From contig JAVIAB010000160.1 in the NCBI GenBank assembly GCA_032433765.1, positions 16,919,049-16,983,048 of the forward strand: a DNA stretch of 64,000 nt. The letters run 5' to 3'. Positions 53,036 through 63,177 of this stretch are shown here, piece after piece. Positions within the stretch are counted from its first letter, which is position 1. Every line of letters begins with the position of its first letter. This DNA comes from Megaustenia siamemsis. Lineage: Eukaryota; Mollusca; Gastropoda; Stylommatophora; Ariophantidae. The translations under genes were made by a program, and so were the position numbers. The notes below the pieces were generated by a model. It was not told where the DNA came from. It saw nothing but the letters and a program-made list of their open reading frames with translations, and did not search any database.

Positions 53036-53179
53036 CAGGCAACCTTTATGATCGAATCACCGAATAAATTATTTTTAAAATCGCAAAAACTAAAAAAGGC
53101 ATGGCTGAAAGAGGCTATGAGAATAAATTTACAATCAAACAGAAGATGTCGTACTGACGTGAACTGTTGAACCACATGA

Positions 53180-53545
53180 GCCCATGTTTTAATGAAATGA
53201 GAAATATGTTACGCAACAAGTCATTGTCATTGAGAGTTAGGAAGAGAGTCTTATAATGCTATATCGAACCCGTGCTGCTTCATAGTTGGGAATTATGGAC
53301 AACAAACAAAGAGATACACCTCCGGATATAATCAATTGATATGTGGCAGCTTTAGATTGATCTTCATACGTCGCGGACAACAAGCAAATATCCAATGAGG
53401 AAAAGTGCAACTGATGCGAGGAAGATTATAAAACAAATGAGAGAAAGACAGTCCAGATTTGTTGGTCGTAGAACGAGGCGGCTTGTAATGCTTAGTGACA
53501 ACAAGGAAAATATAAGGCAAGAGAGACACAGGCAGATATAGTGAA
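53180..53545 (+). mobile_element. RT-N C-terminal remnant
   Basis: The plus strand reads FNEMRNMLRNKSLSLRVRKR, a frameshift, CYIEPVLLHSWELWTTNKEI, IDMWQL, then KSATDARKIIKQMRERQSRF, VGRRTRRLVMLSDNKENIRQ, ERHRQI. The order CYIEPVL-WELWT-MW is the same as in RT-A and RT-B, but the sequence is only distantly related. No tail was found. Confidence 0.75.
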
Positions 53546-53799
53546 ACAATGCCTGTTCTTCAACGGCGCGGCACGGGAAAATGTCAAGGGATAGAACAGT
53601 AACACATCAAGCATATGACCGAGGGTTATGAGGAAATGTCGTCGGCCTTTTCGACATTTATCTTGAATGGACAAATGTCCGCCAGAATCTTTCAATTTTT
53701 CTATGCCTCTAATTTCTAGCTTTGCGATATTCTTTTCTCCTCTTTTTAAAATGATTATTGATGTACCCGCTCAGTACAAACGCGTTGAATAATCATAAA

Positions 53800-53932
53800 A
53801 CTTTACCATGATTATTTTCTGCAGCGACAATTTTTTCTATGATTATTTTATGCCGCGACAATTTTTTCTATGATTATTTTATGCCGCGACAATTTTTTCT
53901 ATGATTATATTCAGCTGTGACCAATTTTTTTT
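53800..53932. repeat. 31-bp minisatellite, about 4 units
   Basis: TGATTATTTTATGCCGCGAC plus AATTTTTTCTA; the first and last units are drifted. Confidence 0.9.
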
Positions 53933-54131
53933 TTTTAGATGTAGAAACAAATGTACTCATGTTACTAGAGATGCATTTTGTGATATAATTCCGTTGCTCA
54001 TCATTTGGAAGCGCCTGGGGTATAGAGGTAACCATGGTAACTAAAAGATATAGCAAATAGTTTGTTTTAATACTCGAATAAACTCCCAGCCAGGCAGCTG
54101 AGAATAAGAATGTGTACTTGACTTACTAAGT

Positions 54132-54752
54132 TCATCATCATCAGGTACCGTGCCTGCTGGCGTAGGTGGTCATGTCTCTCCACAACTATCAATCTTGCCA
54201 GTTATTTATTATTGTATCTGTTGTTGACCTTCTACAAACCCATTCTATTAAGGTTAAAAAAAAAAAAAGTAAAGTACCCCCGTCACGCCAAATGGCGTAT
54301 AGGGAATATGGTGTTAGTGACCATACATTGTATAGACCTTCGACACATGATTTTTGGGGCATTGTGGTCGGTATTATGCTCATGCCGCCTTACTTTCCCA
54401 GAAAAATTCCGGTACCCATTTAGGCTGGGTGAACCCGGAAGCTGTCGGTTGGGATCGAACCCTACCTCTTGTCCTTTGTAGTCCAGTTCACTAACCACTT
54501 AGCTACCGCGGCTCATTCTATTAAGGTGTCTGGTATAATTTCTCTCTGCTTTCCTCTATCTCTTTGTCCCTCAATTTTCTCAGTTCACACAATATATCCC
54601 AGCTGTTCTCTTCTCATTACATGGCCTAAAAAAAGATGATTGTTTCTTCCTAATATTGGAAATTAACTCTCTTTTTCTTCTGGCCTCTTTCAGAACGTTT
54701 TCACTATTCTGGCTGTCTATGGTATTCTCAACGTTATTCTGTAAAATGACAA
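54132..54752 (-). mobile_element. RT-A remnant carrying a SINE-A insertion
   Basis: The plus strand starts TTCATCATCATCAGGTACCG and CTGGCGTAGGTGGTCATGTC (element 3' end). After the SINE it continues GTCTGGTATAATTTCTCTCT, ACATGGCCTAAAAAAAGATG and TAGCTGTCTATGGTATTCTC-like sequence. The minus strand gives RRKRELISNIRKKQSSFF in broken form. Confidence 0.84.
54255..54513 (-). mobile_element. SINE-A
   Basis: A complete minus-strand copy with an A/T-rich tail at 54255-54268. The exact 14-bp target duplication CATTCTATTAAGGT is at 54241-54254 and 54514-54527, inside RT-A. Confidence 0.96.
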
Positions 54753-55079
54753 TTCTGCCTATTATCTACATCCCAAGCTGATTATACCCTTGCACTTTCT
54801 AGGTTGTCTTCCCACATTTTAATAAAGAAAAGTGGAGTCACGACGGAAGTCTTCAGCAAAACACAAGTTACCATCACCTAGTTCTGCACCTTTTATGTAT
54901 ATGATTATGGCTCTACACAAATTGTCATCTCTTGTTATTTATTTCTGAATTTTATTGAGTTATTTGCGGGAGATTACAACAACTGCAGAGGTGTCTCCTT
55001 CATTTGTATAGTTTGGAATACTTTTGCAAGATTTGTTCTAAAATGCTTTTATAAACTGTCAAATCGTACCTTTCTTGAG
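54753..55079. other. No recognised feature
   Basis: Unrecognised AT-rich sequence between RT-A and the RNase H remnant. Confidence 0.5.
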
Positions 55080-55690
55080 GCTCAATATGGGTTTAAAGCT
55101 GACAGGTCGACCACAGATATTGAGTTATTTGCGGGTCATCATCATTGCTCTCCGAACATGTCCATATGTGCTCAGATCCCCTCCACAGCAAGTCTCGCAG
55201 TGTCCAGCGACTGACGACTCCAGTTCTGTGTTGGTTGATAAGTCTTCTTACACGCCAACTAAGTTTCTCGTTTCTGGCTGTGCTCGTCTTTACTCCCATC
55301 TCTTTCATCCGAAGGAGTGACGTGGACTCATGGTTGTCGAAGTCCTATGCTCTTACCACATCTTAGAGGGCATTGATGACGGCCGCCCGATCCATTGGTT
55401 GACCGTCTTCAACGACAGCGCAGCTAGCCAACGTGTCCGCTCTTTCATTTCCCCGTGCTTCCCCATGTCCAGAGACGTAGACAAAGGTGACCTTACCTGT
55501 TTTTGACTTCCGCAACAAATTTACCTATTGCATGTGTACACAGCCCACCTACACCTTTCCTTATCATGTTCATCGAATTACTTAGTATACAGGCGTGGGT
55601 GCAGTCTTGTGGCTCTAACCAGATGAATGTCCTGGTCACCGGCATCACCTCCATCGTCATGCTACTCGTGGTCATAACATTTGAATAACT
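55080..55690 (-). pseudogene. Second retroelement RNase H domain remnant
   Basis: The minus strand reads MTTSSMTMEVMPVTRTFIWL, EPQDCTHACILSNSMNMIRK, a broken stretch, GKVTFVYVSGHGEARGNERA, DTLASCAVVEDGQPMDRAAV, INAL, a stop, then MKEMGVKTSTARNEKLSWRV, RRLINQHRTGVVSRWTLRDL, LWRGSEHIWTCSESNDDDPQ. The pattern E (TMEV), SNSMN at the position of the usual DS motif, and GHGEARGNERADTLA fit RNase H of a non-LTR retrotransposon. The SWRVRRLINQ..WTLRDLL part recalls RT-O. At least three breaks, so not functional. Confidence 0.85.
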
Positions 55691-55734
55691 GTCTTCTTTG
55701 ACTATTATCGACTATTATACACTATTGTCAGTGT

Positions 55735-56583
55735 TTTTTTGTGCTGAAGGTTCGCGGGACTTCCCGTTTTTATTTATTTATTATTATTTTTTTTTGCAAG
55801 AGGACTAGACAACGAATCTCACTACACAGAGAGGACTAGACAACGAATCTCACTACACAGAGACGACTAGTCAACGAATCTCACTACACAAAGAGGACTG
55901 GGCAACGAATCTCACTACATAGAGACGACAAGACAACGAATCTCACTACACAAAGAGGACTGGACAACGAATCTCACTACACAGAGATGACTAGACAACG
56001 AATCTTTCTACACAGAGAGGGCTAGTTAACGACTCTCACTACACAGAGACAACTAGACAACGAATCTCACTACACAGAGAGAGGACTGAACAACGAATCT
56101 CACAACACAGAGACGACTAGACAACGAATCTCACTACACAGAGAGGACTGGACAACAAATCTCACTACACAGAGAGAGGACTGAACAACGAATCTCACTA
56201 CACAGAGAGGACTGGACAACGACTCTCACTACACAGAGAGCACTAGACAACTAATCTCACTACACAGAGAGGACTGGACAACGACTCTCACTACACAGAG
56301 AGCACTGAGAAACGACTCTCACTACACAGAGAGCACTGAGAAACGACTCTCACTACACAGAGACGACTAGACAACTAATCTCACTACACAGAGACGACTA
56401 GACAACTAATCTCACTACACAGAGAGGACTGGACAACGAATCTCACTACCCACAGACCAAGGAAGGTAGTCACTTAGTAACCACGGATTAGATTTTAGAA
56501 AACGTCCTCAGCCTGTCGTGGGATTTCAACCTGAGATCTTCAAGTCCAGAAGCCGATTTTTTACCTCCAGACCACCCAACCAC
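55735..56583 (-). mobile_element. SINE-R with a 31-bp internal array
   Basis: From 56583 leftward the minus strand reads TGGTTGGGTGGTCTGGAGGT, GGTTGAAATCCCACG, AATCTAATCCGTGGTTACTA, GGTCTGTGGGTAGTGAGATT, then the array. After the array comes GTCTAGTCCTCTTGCAAAAA and AACGGGAAGTCCCGCGAACC. The same order without an array is found at 58732-58945 (GGGTGGTCTAGAGGTAAG, AGCAGTGAGC, GTCTAGTCCTCTTTAAAAAC, GGAGGTCCCGTGTGCACC). Confidence 0.85.
55795..56448. repeat. 31-bp array, about 21 units, inside SINE-R
   Basis: GACTAGACAACGAATCTCAC plus TACACAGAGAG; reversed this is CTCTGTGTAGTGAG..GTCTAGTC, which aligns with SINE-R CTCTGAGCAGTGAG..GTCTAGTC at 58860-58895. Confidence 0.95.
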
Positions 56584-56699
56584 CGAAAGTGGCCAGTGAT
56601 TCACAGTTATCTAAACAACTACCTATAGTAGAGCAAGATCCCACCCCATATTTATCGATGACTGATGAAAGACTAACTTGTTTACACGTGAAAAGGATT

Positions 56700-56870
56700 G
56701 AGTGGAAAGGCAGAACTAGTACCGACAACAAAACCATGCTGAAGTTTGATGTGCTGTGGAAAGACAGAACTAGTACCGACAACAAAACCATGCTGAAGTT
56801 TGATGTGCTGTGAAAAGACAGAACTAGTACCGACAACAAAACCATGCTGAAGTTTGATGTGCTGTGAAAA
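56700..56870. repeat. 54-bp repeat, three units
   Basis: GAACTAGTACCGACAACAAA to GTTTGATGTGCTGTG at 56713, 56767 and 56821, almost identical. Confidence 0.95.
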
Positions 56871-57044
56871 GAGACGTAAATATTACATCTTGCGACGACC
56901 AACAAACTCTCTCTCTCTGCGTTCAGGACTCAATCAGAGTAAGGATTCCAGACTCTCATATGAAGTCAGCTGTCAGGCTAAGTGTGTTGATCGCCCCCAC
57001 AGACAGAACATCACAATCAGAGTCTGTCAGATCCACTCTGACTG

Positions 57045-57250
57045 AACACCCGTTAATACGTTGCACTGTGTTCTGCGCCAGTGGCCCTGTGCATCCGATT
57101 TCAGCCAGCATTTTATTCGGGTTTGCTTTCCCTAGCCTTTGATTGTCCCCAATCTTCCTGCAAGGCAGCAGATTGTCTTTTCTGTAGGGGGATTCTGCCC
57201 TTAGATGGTAGGCCCTCCCAGGTTTACGAGCACCATCTGCCCGAGTCACT
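57045..57250 (+). repeat. Dispersed repeat Q, copy 2
   Basis: See the copy at 42.42 kb; here the G run is only five bases. No tRNA-like head; the ends are undefined. Confidence 0.75.
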
Positions 57251-57294
57251 AGAGGTGACTAACACAGACTAACTTAGAAGATGATAGATTACTA

Positions 57295-57598
57295 ACTCTT
57301 TCCGTACGTTTCGACACCACCATGCATCATGCCGATTTCGGTCATACACTTTTAGCCGCACAGTGCGTCACTCTCAATTTGATTAGTGTAAACTGTCACC
57401 AAACTATATTCATTTTACTTGTCTTGTACCATCTTGATATTAGTGAAATATAATTCCTTGTTTAGTTATATGCAAATTCATATATACGTTAAGTGTTAGA
57501 TAAATATAAACATATAGATTGATATTTAAAACCGTGAAGAATTTTGTTTCTGAAATCTCTACCGCTGGATTGATAAAAATCTTCCGTACTGAAAGAGT
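57295..57598. mobile_element. MITE-J, intact copy, 304 bp
   Basis: Left end ACTCTTTCCGTACG and right end (reversed) ACTCTTTCAGTACG form 14-bp inverted repeats with one mismatch. TA lies just outside both ends (57293-57294, 57599-57600), as expected of Tc1/mariner-type non-autonomous elements. No transposase is encoded. Confidence 0.88.
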
Positions 57599-57647
57599 TA
57601 TATGACACTATGCTGAGAACTATTCAGGAAATGCACTACTAAGAACT

Positions 57648-57920
57648 AGGGAGCCGCGATAGTTCAGTGGTTATTGAACTGGACTACAAAGGACAAGAGG
57701 TAGGGTTCGATCCCAACCGACGGCTTTCGGGTTCACCCAGCCTTAAATGGGTACCAGATTTTTTTCTGGGAAAGTAAAGCAGCACGGGCGTAATACCGAC
57801 CACATTACCCTAAAAATCATGTGCTGAAGGTCTGTAAAATATAGGGTCACTAACACCATATTTCCCTATACGCCACTTGGCGTGACGGGGGGGGGGGGGG
57901 GGTACTTTACTTTTTTTTTT
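57648..57920 (+). mobile_element. SINE-A with G16 tract
   Basis: A complete copy. GACGGGGG of the consensus is expanded to 16 G (57887-57902) before TACTTTAC. The exact 13-bp target duplication ACTACTAAGAACT lies at 57635-57647 and 57921-57933. Confidence 0.96.
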
Positions 57921-57964
57921 ACTACTAAGAACTGAACAGAATACTCTGTTTACCAATTACGCTG

Positions 57965-58050
57965 AAAGTAACATAGGTTGAGCAAGCGTAACCACGCAAT
58001 TTGGACGCCCACTTAACGCCTTTTAAAAGACGGACCGACGAAAGAGGAAA
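57965..58050 (+). repeat. Dispersed repeat F fragment
   Basis: ACGCCCACTTAACGCCTTTT and GACGGACCGACGAAAG resemble 15040-15080. Weak and short. Confidence 0.45.
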
Positions 58051-58730
58051 AAAAAGAGTGATAGGGAGGTAATCGTCGGGCGAGGCCTTGCGAAGAAGAA
58101 AGAAGTAAATTTTGATGGTCAAGTTCTGGGGAGTTTTCTCCCTTTGACATTGCTTTTATAGATAATTTCGAAGATTAAAAGATGCAGGCAATATCACTAT
58201 CATGTTGAAGGAATATACAAGTATAACGCCAAATATTGAAAAAGAGCTCAAGACAGGAATCAGTACATAAAACACAATCATTTTTTAAAACACATTTTTC
58301 AAATTTAAATCTGTCACAGGAATTTTCCTACTAAAGTTCACGACCTTCACCCTGCTCATGTTGGTCACAGACACCTCAAGGTCAAATACAATCAGTCGCC
58401 CTAGAATCAGGGAAAACGAACAAATATTGATTCTCTCGCGTCCCAGTCTGAGAAACAGTTTTTCGATTAAACTCTATCTCTCTCTCTTTCTCTCTCTCTC
58501 TTGCTTTTTCTATATATTTCGCACTTGCTTCACACGTCAAACCCCTCGCCCAAAGCCACCCCTCTCCTTGTCCTCTCATTTTGGATTTAAAAACCAGAAC
58601 CACTAAAATGTCAATTGACGGGCCCTATTTTTGTTCCTCCTCCAAGATTTCTTATTTTAATTTCCTAATTTCCATGAAATCTGGGACTTTTTCTGGGGAA
58701 TTTTAATGACTTTTAATCCTCTCATTAGGG
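58051..58730. other. No recognised element apart from a short (CT)n
   Basis: (CT)n at 58476-58502. The rest shows no motif or repeat. Confidence 0.5.
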
Positions 58731-59215
58731 CTTGGGTGGTCTAGAGGTAAGTCGTTGGCCTCTGGACAAGAATGTTCAAGGTTCGATTTCCGCCACAGGC
58801 TGTGGTAATTAAAAATAAAATTTGTTTAAATCGAATCCGTGGTTTGACTCTCCTCTGGTCTCTGAGCAGTGAGCTATAAAGTCTAGTCCTCTTTAAAAAC
58901 GGCGAAATACAGGAGGTCCCGTGTGCACCCTGCACACGTTAAAGAACACCAGGTAGTTGAAAATCGAAAAGAGTAGGCTAAAAATGGCCGCAACCCGGGC
59001 ACAGTTAATAAGAAAACAAAAATTCTACTCTAAACGTTAAAACTCACGAAGATAAAGGAATGGTAGTACCTCTGGAGTCGGAGAATATCTGCCTATATGG
59101 CGGGGACACCTGAGCATACGGCTGTCGATGTGAATAAAATAGGTAAAAGAGATATTCACGCAAAATGTAGTCATTCGGAACTTCGTTGAAAGATATGAAG
59201 CTGGCGAGCTGAAAA
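58731..59215 (+). mobile_element. SINE-R followed by the shared SINE core
   Basis: Head GCTTGGGTGGTCTAGAGGTA, GGCCTCTGGACAAGAATG, B box GGTTCGATTTCC. Tail to CACGTTAAAGAACACCAGGT and AAAGAGTAGGCTAAAAATGG. After a short spacer, 59069-59215 repeats the SINE-F/H core (TACCTCTGGAGTCGGAGAAT, GGCGGGGACACCTGAGCATA, CACGCAAAATGTAGTC, GAACTTCGTTGAAAGATATG). Confidence 0.8.
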
Positions 59216-59310
59216 GACGAATATGGCAGACCACCGTGAAAGGGATTGGAGCCTCATTACGTAACATTCCAAAGAAAGCCATGGAGAGAAATTCTAACAA
59301 TTGTTTTAGT

Positions 59311-59418
59311 GGACGAGTCAACCTATGACAATCTGCACCATCAAAGCAAGAGACAGAGTGGAATGGCGCTCCATGGTAGCCAACTTTCGATGCGGGGACG
59401 GCACTCGATGATGATGAG
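59311..59418 (+). mobile_element. RT-C 3' end fragment
   Basis: GTGGACGAGTCAACCTATGA, CAATCTGCACCATCAAAGCA, GAATGGCGCTCCATGGTAGC, GGGGACGGCACTCGATGATG. Only the last ~35 codons and tail. Confidence 0.8.
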
Positions 59419-59519
59419 CGGAAACAAACAAACCAACAGCAATACTCTCACTTACGAGTTATATCTATCCGGTAACACATATGGGAATGTATATAAACAC
59501 ATTACCATAGCAAATTGAA

Positions 59520-59560
59520 TACACACACACACAGGGACAGAGAGAGAGAGAGAGAGAGAG
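59520..59560. repeat. (CA)n and (GA)n
   Basis: Short dinucleotide runs. Confidence 0.9.
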
Positions 59561-59684
59561 AATAAAAAGGTAAAGAATGTTATGTTGTATGTGAACAAAG
59601 CATTAACTTCACGGTATCATATCACTTTATTTACATGAAACAGGTCAGTATCACAATTTGTAAACTATTTTGGTACATTTGATA

Positions 59685-59949
59685 GTAAAAATAAAAAGTA
59701 AAGTACCCACGTCACGCCAAGTAGCGTATAGAGAATATGGTGTTAGTGACCATACATTTTCCAGACCTTCAGCGCATGATTTTTGGGGTAATAAGGTCGG
59801 TATTACGCCCGTGCCGCTTTACTTTCCCAGAAAAAAATCCGGTACCCATTAAAGGCTTGGTGAGCCGGATGTCGTCGGTTGGGATCGAACCTTACCTCTT
59901 GTCCTTTGTTGTCCAGTTCACTAACCACTGAGCTATCGCGGCTCCCTGA
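59685..59949 (-). mobile_element. SINE-A
   Basis: A full minus-strand copy. TACATTTGATA (59674-59684) and TACAATTGATA (59950-59960) form a likely 11-bp target duplication with one mismatch. Confidence 0.9.
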
Positions 59950-59960
59950 TACAATTGATA

Positions 59961-60329
59961 AGCGTGCGAAAAAGTGTTTCTCTCGGATATATAAATTTTA
60001 AAGTTATGCAAAGCGCTCTATTCAAGGATGAGGATAACATAAGTACGTGAAAAGTGTAACCATGTAAACATGTATAATTAGACAGTAAAAGATCACATGT
60101 GATACCTAGTGATCTAGCGCGTCGGGAAACATCTCTGGGCTACCCTCCAACATGTACTTTAAAATGAAGCCTTTGATTTACAACTCACTCAGCAGATCGG
60201 TAGGGGATAATCGTTTTATGTTCAGAGAAATCACAGACAAATTGAGATAGACCACAATAACTCTAGGGGTACAACGAGCACTCTAAAATATAATCTTCAT
60301 CCCAACGTTGTGCTACCATAAGCCGGTCC
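59961..60329. other. No recognised feature
   Basis: AT-rich, no motif. Confidence 0.5.
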
Positions 60330-60715
60330 TGGATCTTAGATGCAAGAACAATAAGGAAAAATAACATCTACTGAGATTAAATCTGTTAGACAAATGACAG
60401 GAAAGAGTCTGAGAGATAACATCAGAAATGAAGAACTGAGAGAAAAAAAATATAGGAATAACACTCGCCATAGAATATATAAAGAAACAACAGATAAAAT
60501 TGTTTGGCCACGTGACAAAGCAGAAAGATCACAACAAAACAAGCCTTCAATAAACGTTGCGAGAACACCAGACCCAAAAGCCGACCACGAAAAAGATAGA
60601 TTGACGGAATATTAGAAGCACTAGGAAACAGCAGCAGAGGCGAAGAGAAGATTAAAAGACCGCAAATTATATCTCCCCTCAAAGCTGAAAGGCAAACGAG
60701 GAAGGAAAGAAGAAG
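60330..60715 (+). mobile_element. RT-D C-terminal remnant
   Basis: The plus strand encodes EIKSVRQMTGKSLRDNIRNE, ELREKK, a frameshift, EYIKKQQIKLFGHVTKQKDH-like, AFNKRCENTRPKSRPRKR-like, LTEYRSTRKQ-like, and KGKRGRKEE with a GAA tail. Similar to 41.0 kb. Confidence 0.82.
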
Positions 60716-60992
60716 TTGGTAGATTTCTTATTCAATCTCAGAATCATCCTTTCACCCATACACTAATTTGGCACGCTCCCTTCTTCTCGTTTCAATTATT
60801 CCTTCTCTTATCACTTCGTCCATTTCTCTTACTACATTTACTCTCGACTCACTTATTTTCTATAAAAATGCATGTAATCACTAATCATTCGCTACTTAAC
60901 CATGCAATCATTTCGTGCTGACTTTCGGACACTAGCCGTATTCCTCCATCCTACAATAGTTTCTCGAAACTTTTTTACTCTTTTCCACATTT

Positions 60993-61248
60993 TTTCTTTT
61001 CTTTTTACCCGCGTCACGCCAAGTGGCGTACAGGGAAATATGGTGTTAGTGACCCTATATTTTAGAGAACTTCAGCACATAATTTTTAGGGTAATGTGGT
61101 CGGTATTACGCCCGTGCTGCTTTACTTTCCCAGAAAAAAAATCCGGTACCCATTTAAGGCTGGGTGAACCCGGAAGCCGTCGGTTGGGATCGAACCCTAC
61201 CCCATGTCCTTTGTAGTCCAGTTCACTAACCACTGAGCTATCGCGGCT
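60993..61248 (-). mobile_element. SINE-A
   Basis: A complete minus-strand copy with head at 61248 (ATCGCGGCT). The exact 13-bp target duplication TCTTTTCCACATT lies at 60980-60992 and 61249-61261. Confidence 0.95.
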
Positions 61249-61300
61249 TCTTTTCCACATTAACCTCTTTATTACTTGTTTACTCCAAGTCTTCTCACTC

Positions 61301-61628
61301 TGGGGGCCTCGGTAGCCTAGTTGGGAAAACCACCCGACTGGACTACCGACGTTCGGACAACCCGTGTTCGATTCCCGCTGGGAGCAGTGTGAATTTTACT
61401 CGTGGTTGGAAAAAAAAAATACCCCCACGGTCGACCCAGCCGTTAGCAGAAATGGGTATCAGGGTATTACTCTGGGAAGGTGAGGAATGTCGCCTCGCAT
61501 CGTGAGTTTCTATGCTTGAGGCGACACTATACATAAATCTCCGAATATGTCTGGATAGGCGGCCGAGCACATATGGGTGGAAACTCGCGTGCTAAGACGC
61601 CGGTTCAAGTTTCGCATTTTACCTTTAC
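61301..61628 (+). mobile_element. SINE-I, reference copy
   Basis: Head GGGGGCCTCGGTAGCCTAGT, B box GTGTTCGATTCCC, body ATACCCCCACGGTCGACCCA, CTGGGAAGGTGAGGAATG, end GACGCCGGTTCAAGTTTCGC. The 10-bp target duplication CTTCTCACTC is at 61291-61300 and 61629-61638. Confidence 0.92.
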
Positions 61629-61945
61629 CTTCTCACTCACTCACTCACTCACTCACTCACTCACTCACTCACTCACTCACTCACTCACTCACTCACTCAC
61701 TCACTCACATTACCACTTATTCAGGCACTCAATCACCCACTCCTCTACTTACTCACTCACTCACATTACCACTTATTCAGGCACTCAATCACCCACTCCT
61801 CTACTTACTCACTCACTCACTCACTCACTCACTCACTCACTCACTCACTCACTCACTCACATTACCACTCATTCAGGCACTCAATCACCCACTCCTCTAC
61901 TTACTCACTCACTCACTTACTCACTCACTCACTTATCCACCCACT
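61629..61945. repeat. (CACT)n with a ~52-bp interspersed motif
   Basis: CACT tetramers starting in the right target duplication of SINE-I. They are interrupted three times by ATTACCACTTATTCAGGCAC plus TCAATCACCCACTCCTCTAC, at about 61708, 61763 and 61860. Confidence 0.95.
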
Positions 61946-61984
61946 TACTCAATCATATCACGCACTCATACACATATCTACCCA

Positions 61985-63103
61985 CTATGTACTCACTATC
62001 TACTGTCTGTACTCACAATCTACTGTCTGTACTCACAATCTACTGTCTGTACTCACTATCTACTGTCTGTACTCACTATCTACTGTTTGTACTCACTATC
62101 TACTGTCTGTACTCACTATCTACTGTCTGTACTCACAATCTACTGTCTGTACTCACTATCTACTGTCTGTGCTCAGTATCTACTGTGTGTGCTCGCTATC
62201 TACTGTCTGTGCTCAGTATCTACTGTTTGTACTCACTATCTACTGTCTGTGCTCAGTATCTACTGTTTGTACTCACTATCTACTGTCTGTACTCACAATC
62301 TACTGTCTGTACTCACTATCTACTGTCTGTGCTCAGTATCTACTGTGTGTGCTCGCTATCTACTGTCTGTACTCACTATCTACTGTTTGTACTCACTATC
62401 TACTGTATGTGCTCAGTATCTACTGATTGTACTCACTATCTACTGTCTGTGCTCAGTATCTAATGATTGTACTCACTATCTACTGTCTGTGCTCAGTATC
62501 TAATGATTGTACTCACTATCTACTGTCTGTGCTCAGTATCTACTGTTTGTACTCACTATCTACTGTTTGTATTCACTATCTACTGTCTGTACTCTCTGTC
62601 TACTGTCTGTGCTCAATCTCCTCTTTGTACTCACTATCTACTATCTGTACTCACTGTCTCCTGTCTGTACTCACTATCTGCCCTTTATACTGACTATCTA
62701 CTCCCTGTACTCTTTATCTACTGTCTGTACTCACTATCTACTCTCTGTACTCATTATCTACTCTCTGTACTCATTATCTACTCTCTGTACTAACTATCTA
62801 CTCTCTGTACTCATTATCTACTCTCTGTACTCATTATCTACTCTCTGTACTCATTATCTACTCTCTGTACTCACTATCTACTCTCTGTACTCATTATCTA
62901 CTCTCTGTACTCATTATCTACTCTCTGTACTCATTATCTACTCTCTGTACTCACTATCTACTCTCTGTACTCATTATCTACTCTCTGTACTCATTATCTA
63001 CTCTCTGTACTCACTATCTACTCTCTGTACTCATTATCTACTCTCTGTACTCACTATCTACTCTCTGTACTCATTATCTACTCTCTGTACTCATTATCTA
63101 CCG
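61985..63103. repeat. 20-bp satellite in two blocks, about 56 units
   Basis: Block 1 (61985-62620) TACTGTCTGTACTCACTATC with TGTGCTCAGTATC and GTGTGCTCGCTATC variants. Block 2 (62620-63103) TACTCTCTGTACTCATTATC. Because 20 is not a multiple of three, several long plus-strand frames (205-308 codons) stay open; these are not genes. Confidence 0.96.
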
Positions 63104-63177
63104 GGAATGAATGAACGTGTGTAGGCAATAAGGTGATTTTGGAAGGAATTAGAAATAGTGAGAGGTTATGAGAGAAG

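Noticed and set aside
61573..62503. Overlapping frames of 296 and 308 codons
   Set aside because: Both arise from (CACT)n and a 20-bp array; two frames being open at once points to repeat structure, not genes.
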